A DNA stretch of 43,071 nt from Collinsella sp. (GTDB lineage: Bacteria; Actinomycetota; Coriobacteriia; Coriobacteriales; Coriobacteriaceae), in contig JARIBW010000047.1 in assembly GCA_029264355.1 (NCBI GenBank), positions 1 through 43,071 of the forward strand. The letters are read 5' to 3'. Every line of letters starts with the position of its first letter. The stretch's first letter is position 1. The notes under the pieces were generated by a model that did not search any database, was not told the DNA's origin, and saw only the letters and a program-made list of their open reading frames with translations. Positions 40,081 through 43,071 of this stretch are shown here, one piece after another. A program made the translations under genes and the position numbers.

Positions 40081-43071
40081 CTACTTGCCGGCCCTCTTGC
40101 GAAGAATCACTCCAAGGAGCACCAACGCAAGCGCGACCGCACAGACTCCACCCACTACCACGAGCGTGTCATCACCGGTCTGAGGCAGCCCGGAACTCGG
40201 TTTGGAGCTGCCACTCGGCTTGGAGCCATCACTTGGCTTGGAGCCCTCGCCCGTCTCGGCGCCTCCGCCCGGCTTGAGCGAGTCATCGGGCTTCACCTGC
40301 TCGGACGAATTCTGATCGCCGCCCTGCCCATTGGGATCGACAGGCTTCTCCGGATCGACGGGACCACCGGCCTCCACCTTGCGCCACGAGGCATACAGGG
40401 TGAGGTTGGAGTCGACTGGAGCGGAGAGGTCATAGACTTGATCGCCCTTCGCATCAAGGCACCAACCGAGGAACTCATATCCCTCGCGCACGGGCGCCGC
40501 AGGCGCAACACCGTCGAGGGAGGTGCCGGCGGGCACCGACTTTACCTCGGCAACAGGCGCACCGTCGAAATTGAAGTCAAAAGTGACCTTCGCGTTCACA
40601 GGCAGCTGGTCGGCAATCAGCCCATGATGGCGGAGCAGGTCGTCGAGGGTGAACTTGGCCTGTTTGATGTAGGAGAGGTCCTGCCTGACATCGTAGTTGT
40701 GGCTCTCCGTGAAACCCTTATCCCAATGTCCGTAGGAATCCATGACGAACATTCCGGTCTCGGGATTCACCGTGAGGCCGGTGTAGCCGCAGTCACCGGA
40801 TTTTGCGGACTTGGACCAATCCTCGGCCAGCACGAATCGGAAATCGCCCTCCTGCTGGTTCATGAGCTGATCGTACGTTCCGACCCACATGCCCCAGTCT
40901 CCGCAAGTCCAATCGTCGTTGCCATCGAACTTGTCATTGTGGTTCATGTCGAACTCGATCTCGCGGAAGGTGATCACGAGCCTACCGCTCACGGGATCGT
41001 ACATGGCTTTATGGCGCTCGCCGGCCAGAGAGCCGGGCAGGTCCATGGGCTTGCTCCAAGTCTGTCCCTCATCGTCTGAGTAGATCAGCGTCGAGGGGTT
41101 GTTGTGGGACTGGCTGCGGCAAAGACCCACGATGCGCTTGCCATCCGGGGAGCGGAACATGCCGATCTCGCACATCTGATACGAGGTCTCGACATCGCGC
41201 GACTCCGGCAACAGGAGCTCGGGCTTGCTCCAATGCTCCTTGCCGTCCTTGTCGAACGTGAGGTACGTCTTGTAGTTGGTGAACTTTCCATCCTGGTGGT
41301 GGTACACGCCCATCCAGCGCTGCTCGGGCTTGCCGTCCTTGTCGTGCAGCTGGATCAGGCTCGCCATGCCGACGACCGCGGGGTTCTCCCCGCCCTTGCC
41401 ATCCTCCTCCATGGTGGGCCACCAGTTCTTGTACTCGGTCCACGTCTCGCCGTTGTCGTCGGAATAGGACGTGTTCCAGCCACGCGCGTTGTTCCCGTCG
41501 CCCCAATTCGGGCAAGCGGTGATCATCATCAGGCGCTCATGCCCATCGGCGAGGCGCAGAGCGTACAGCGTCGGAGTCTCGCGCGAGTTCTTCCAAGACT
41601 CAGGCAGCGATTTCTCAAACTCCTTCCACGTGGCCCCTTCATCATCGCTATAGCGCATGAAGATCGGACCATGGCCATGGCCGTTGGGGAAGGCGGTGAT
41701 CAGGCGGCCGGTCTCGGTGCGGATCATATCCGGCTGACCGTAATAACGCTTGTTTTGCCCCCAGTTGCCATCGTCGGAGGTACGGGGATCGTAGATATCG
41801 CTGGTGTAACGCTTCTGATCGATCAGAATCGGATTGAGCATGTTCGCCGCCGTGACATGGCGCTTGACCTCGACGGCGACCGTCTCGACGCGATCTCCCT
41901 GCTTGACCTCAACAACGGCGGTACCGCGCTGCAGGCCGTCCACGCGGCCGTCTTTGCTCACCTGCACCACATCGCCCTTGTCGTCGGCGACGTTCTTGAC
42001 GCTCTTGACCGAGAAGGCCACATCCTCGTCAAAGTTACCGGAAATGCCGAAGGACTCGCCCTCGTAGATGGTCTTCTGCACGGGATCGATGCCGAACTGG
42101 GCATCGGAGAACTTCCCATGCTGGGAAGCGACCTGCTCAGCGCTCAGGGCCTTGTTGTAGACCGCCAGCTCATCGATGAGACCGGTGAAGCCCTCCGCAC
42201 CGATGATGCCCACGGGGAGCTTGATCTCGTCCTTCTTTCCAACCGTCCAGTCGGTCTTATCGGCCTGCTTGCCATTGACGTACAGGGTCGCGCCCTTCTC
42301 CGGATCCTGGACCAGAGCGATGCGGTTCCACTCCCCCGTCTTGAGGGTCGGAGCCTTCGAGAAGGTCAGTTTGTCCCATTTGCCCGTATCAACCGCAAAC
42401 CCAGGCTTGTCGGGATTGTCCACGCGCAGGGCAACACCGTAGTGGGTATCGTTGTCCTTAATCGCAATGGTCTTGCCGCCCATTCCCGCCGTGGGCTTAG
42501 CCCAGAAGGCAACGGTCCAGGGCTTAGCGCCATCAAGGCCAAATTCATCGGACTTGATGGTGATGGACTTGTTGGCCGTGCCGTCCACAAGAGCGGCCTT
42601 GCCCATCTTGCCGTCCTCGACAAACGTCACGCCCGCGCCGACCTTGCCGTCGAGTGTGCCGTCCTTCTTGCCCCAATCGTTCTTGGCATCGCCCTCAAAC
42701 GCATAGTGCGCGACCTTGGCGGCGTCGTCCACCGGGGTCTCGGGGGCCTTGGCAGCAGTCACCGTGATGCGGACGGTCCCGCTTACCTTGCCATTGGCCT
42801 TAGAGGTCGCCGTGATGTCGGCAACGCCGGGCTTCTTGCCGCTCACCACGCCCTTGGCGGAAACGGTGGCGATGTCAGGATTGGAGGAGCTCCACTTCAC
42901 GCCCTTGGCGGGCGCATCGGTCTCGACGGTGAGGGGGAGAGTCTCACCCACCTTGACGGTGTTCCCGCCCTTGATGGTGACTGACGTGGGGACCTTGCCA
43001 CGCTTGGCGATATAGGAGTCGGTCAGTGCATCAAGGCCCTTGTCGAATTCCTTCATCTCGCCGACGAGCTT
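40081..43071 (-). CDS. Sortase-anchored Asp-box (sialidase-type) surface protein, N-terminus missing
   Basis: C-terminal 996 residues of a large cell-wall protein; the frame runs off the window edge (43071), so the start is unknown. In order from the edge: a Big-like Ig domain (GNTVKVGETLPLTVETD ... GVADITATSKANGKVSGTVRITVTA), a LamG/concanavalin-like domain (HYAFEGDAKNDWG ... GLIDELAVYNKALSAEQ), a second Ig-like part, a six-bladed propeller-like domain with three Asp boxes (SDDEGATW at 41626-41652, SDDNGETW at 41440-41466, SDDEGQTW at 41056-41082), an InlB B-repeat-like domain (GYEFLGW ... LTLYASW), a GSKPS linker and the LPQTG sorting signal with membrane helix and basic tail. The classical FRIP Arg motif of GH33 sialidases is not evident (YYGQPDMIR instead), so specificity is uncertain. 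Confidence 0.88.
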   Translation of the reverse strand, partial: KLVGEMKEFDKGLDALTDSYIAKRGKVPTSVTIKGGNTVKVGETLPLTVETDAPAKGVKWSSSNPDIATVSAKGVVSGKKPGVADITATSKANGKVSGTVRITVTAAKAPETPVDDAAKVAHYAFEGDAKNDWGKKDGTLDGKVGAGVTFVEDGKMGKAALVDGTANKSITIKSDEFGLDGAKPWTVAFWAKPTAGMGGKTIAIKDNDTHYGVALRVDNPDKPGFAVDTGKWDKLTFSKAPTLKTGEWNRIALVQDPEKGATLYVNGKQADKTDWTVGKKDEIKLPVGIIGAEGFTGLIDELAVYNKALSAEQVASQHGKFSDAQFGIDPVQKTIYEGESFGISGNFDEDVAFSVKSVKNVADDKGDVVQVSKDGRVDGLQRGTAVVEVKQGDRVETVAVEVKRHVTAANMLNPILIDQKRYTSDIYDPRTSDDGNWGQNKRYYGQPDMIRTETGRLITAFPNGHGHGPIFMRYSDDEGATWKEFEKSLPESWKNSRETPTLYALRLADGHERLMMITACPNWGDGNNARGWNTSYSDDNGETWTEYKNWWPTMEEDGKGGENPAVVGMASLIQLHDKDGKPEQRWMGVYHHQDGKFTNYKTYLTFDKDGKEHWSKPELLLPESRDVETSYQMCEIGMFRSPDGKRIVGLCRSQSHNNPSTLIYSDDEGQTWSKPMDLPGSLAGERHKAMYDPVSGRLVITFREIEFDMNHNDKFDGNDDWTCGDWGMWVGTYDQLMNQQEGDFRFVLAEDWSKSAKSGDCGYTGLTVNPETGMFVMDSYGHWDKGFTESHNYDVRQDLSYIKQAKFTLDDLLRHHGLIADQLPVNAKVTFDFNFDGAPVAEVKSVPAGTSLDGVAPAAPVREGYEFLGWCLDAKGDQVYDLSAPVDSNLTLYASWRKVEAGGPVDPEKPVDPNGQGGDQNSSEQVKPDDSLKPGGGAETGEGSKPSDGSKPSGSSKPSSGLPQTGDDTLVVVGGVCAVALALVLLGVILRKRAGK
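40198..40250 (-). repeat. GSKPS-type linker repeats
   Basis: Three to four near-identical 15-base units encode Gly-Ser-Lys-Pro-Ser repeats just before the LPXTG motif of the surface protein. They form a wall-spanning flexible linker and could vary in copy number between strains. Confidence 0.7.

Noticed and set aside
41104-42984. Plus-strand 626-codon ORF opposite the Asp-box surface-protein gene
   Set aside because: Antisense frame; the minus strand carries recognisable LamG, Asp-box and LPXTG elements.
1-43071. CRISPR array, prophage, IS element or tRNA
   Set aside because: No regularly spaced repeats, no transposase, integrase or phage structural genes, and no cloverleaf-type sequences were seen on reading both strands.

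Overview
The window looks like chromosomal DNA from a high-GC anaerobic actinobacterium, most likely class Coriobacteriia (Collinsella/Olsenella-like). This is inferred from the pyruvate:ferredoxin oxidoreductase, the actinobacterial fhaA-fhaB-pstP-rodA/pbp-pknB cluster, and an LPXTG-anchored Asp-box (sialidase-type) protein suggesting a gut or mucosal commensal. I saw no rRNA, tRNA, CRISPR array or insertion sequence.

Layout. (A) 1-10.6 kb: a minus-strand operon for anaerobic purine/allantoin nitrogen use. It encodes a ureidoglycolate dehydrogenase (AllD), two tandem dicarboxylate-type symporters, a DUF2877 protein and a natural FdrA-DUF1116 fusion; the last two correspond to the oxamate carbamoyltransferase proteins. 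A PucR-type regulator and an alpha/beta hydrolase diverge from it. (B) 10.7-14.3 kb: nifJ, convergent with A. (C) 14.6-21.6 kb: a visibly less GC-rich minus-strand catabolic operon. In transcription order: gntR, then a TPI-like isomerase, YjbQ protein, galactitol-type PTS IIB and IIC, a membrane PH-like protein, two class II aldolases of different folds, and PTS IIA. No polyol-phosphate dehydrogenase or kinase is present, so the substrate is uncertain. (D) 21.7-29.9 kb: an orphan coiled-coil gene (plus strand), then minus-strand dnaX-ybaB-recR followed by a secreted/anchored helical protein, a multi-TM Ser/Thr kinase and an FHA protein. (E) 30.1-39.8 kb: a plus-strand cell-wall/cell-division signalling operon with a polytopic kinase, FhaA, FhaB, PP2C phosphatase, a RodA/FtsW-transpeptidase fusion and a four-PASTA kinase. 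(F) 40.1 kb to the edge: the C-terminal part of a large sortase-anchored Asp-box protein.

How the genes work together. Region A would oxidise ureidoglycolate to oxalurate and split this with phosphate into oxamate and carbamoyl phosphate; the carbamate kinase needed to harvest ATP is not in view. Region C would import and phosphorylate a sugar or polyol and cleave it to trioses. Regions D and E hold three Ser/Thr kinases, three FHA readers and one PP2C phosphatase, implying a phosphorylation network around peptidoglycan synthesis and adjacent to the replication/repair genes.

Points most worth a second look are two gene fusions (FdrA-DUF1116 and SEDS-PBP), the PTS operon with two aldolases and YjbQ, a set of TTGTCC/GGACAA inverted-repeat sites at its promoter that also resemble actinobacterial DnaA boxes, the three-gene kinase module after recR, and a polytopic kinase with an HLD instead of HRD motif.
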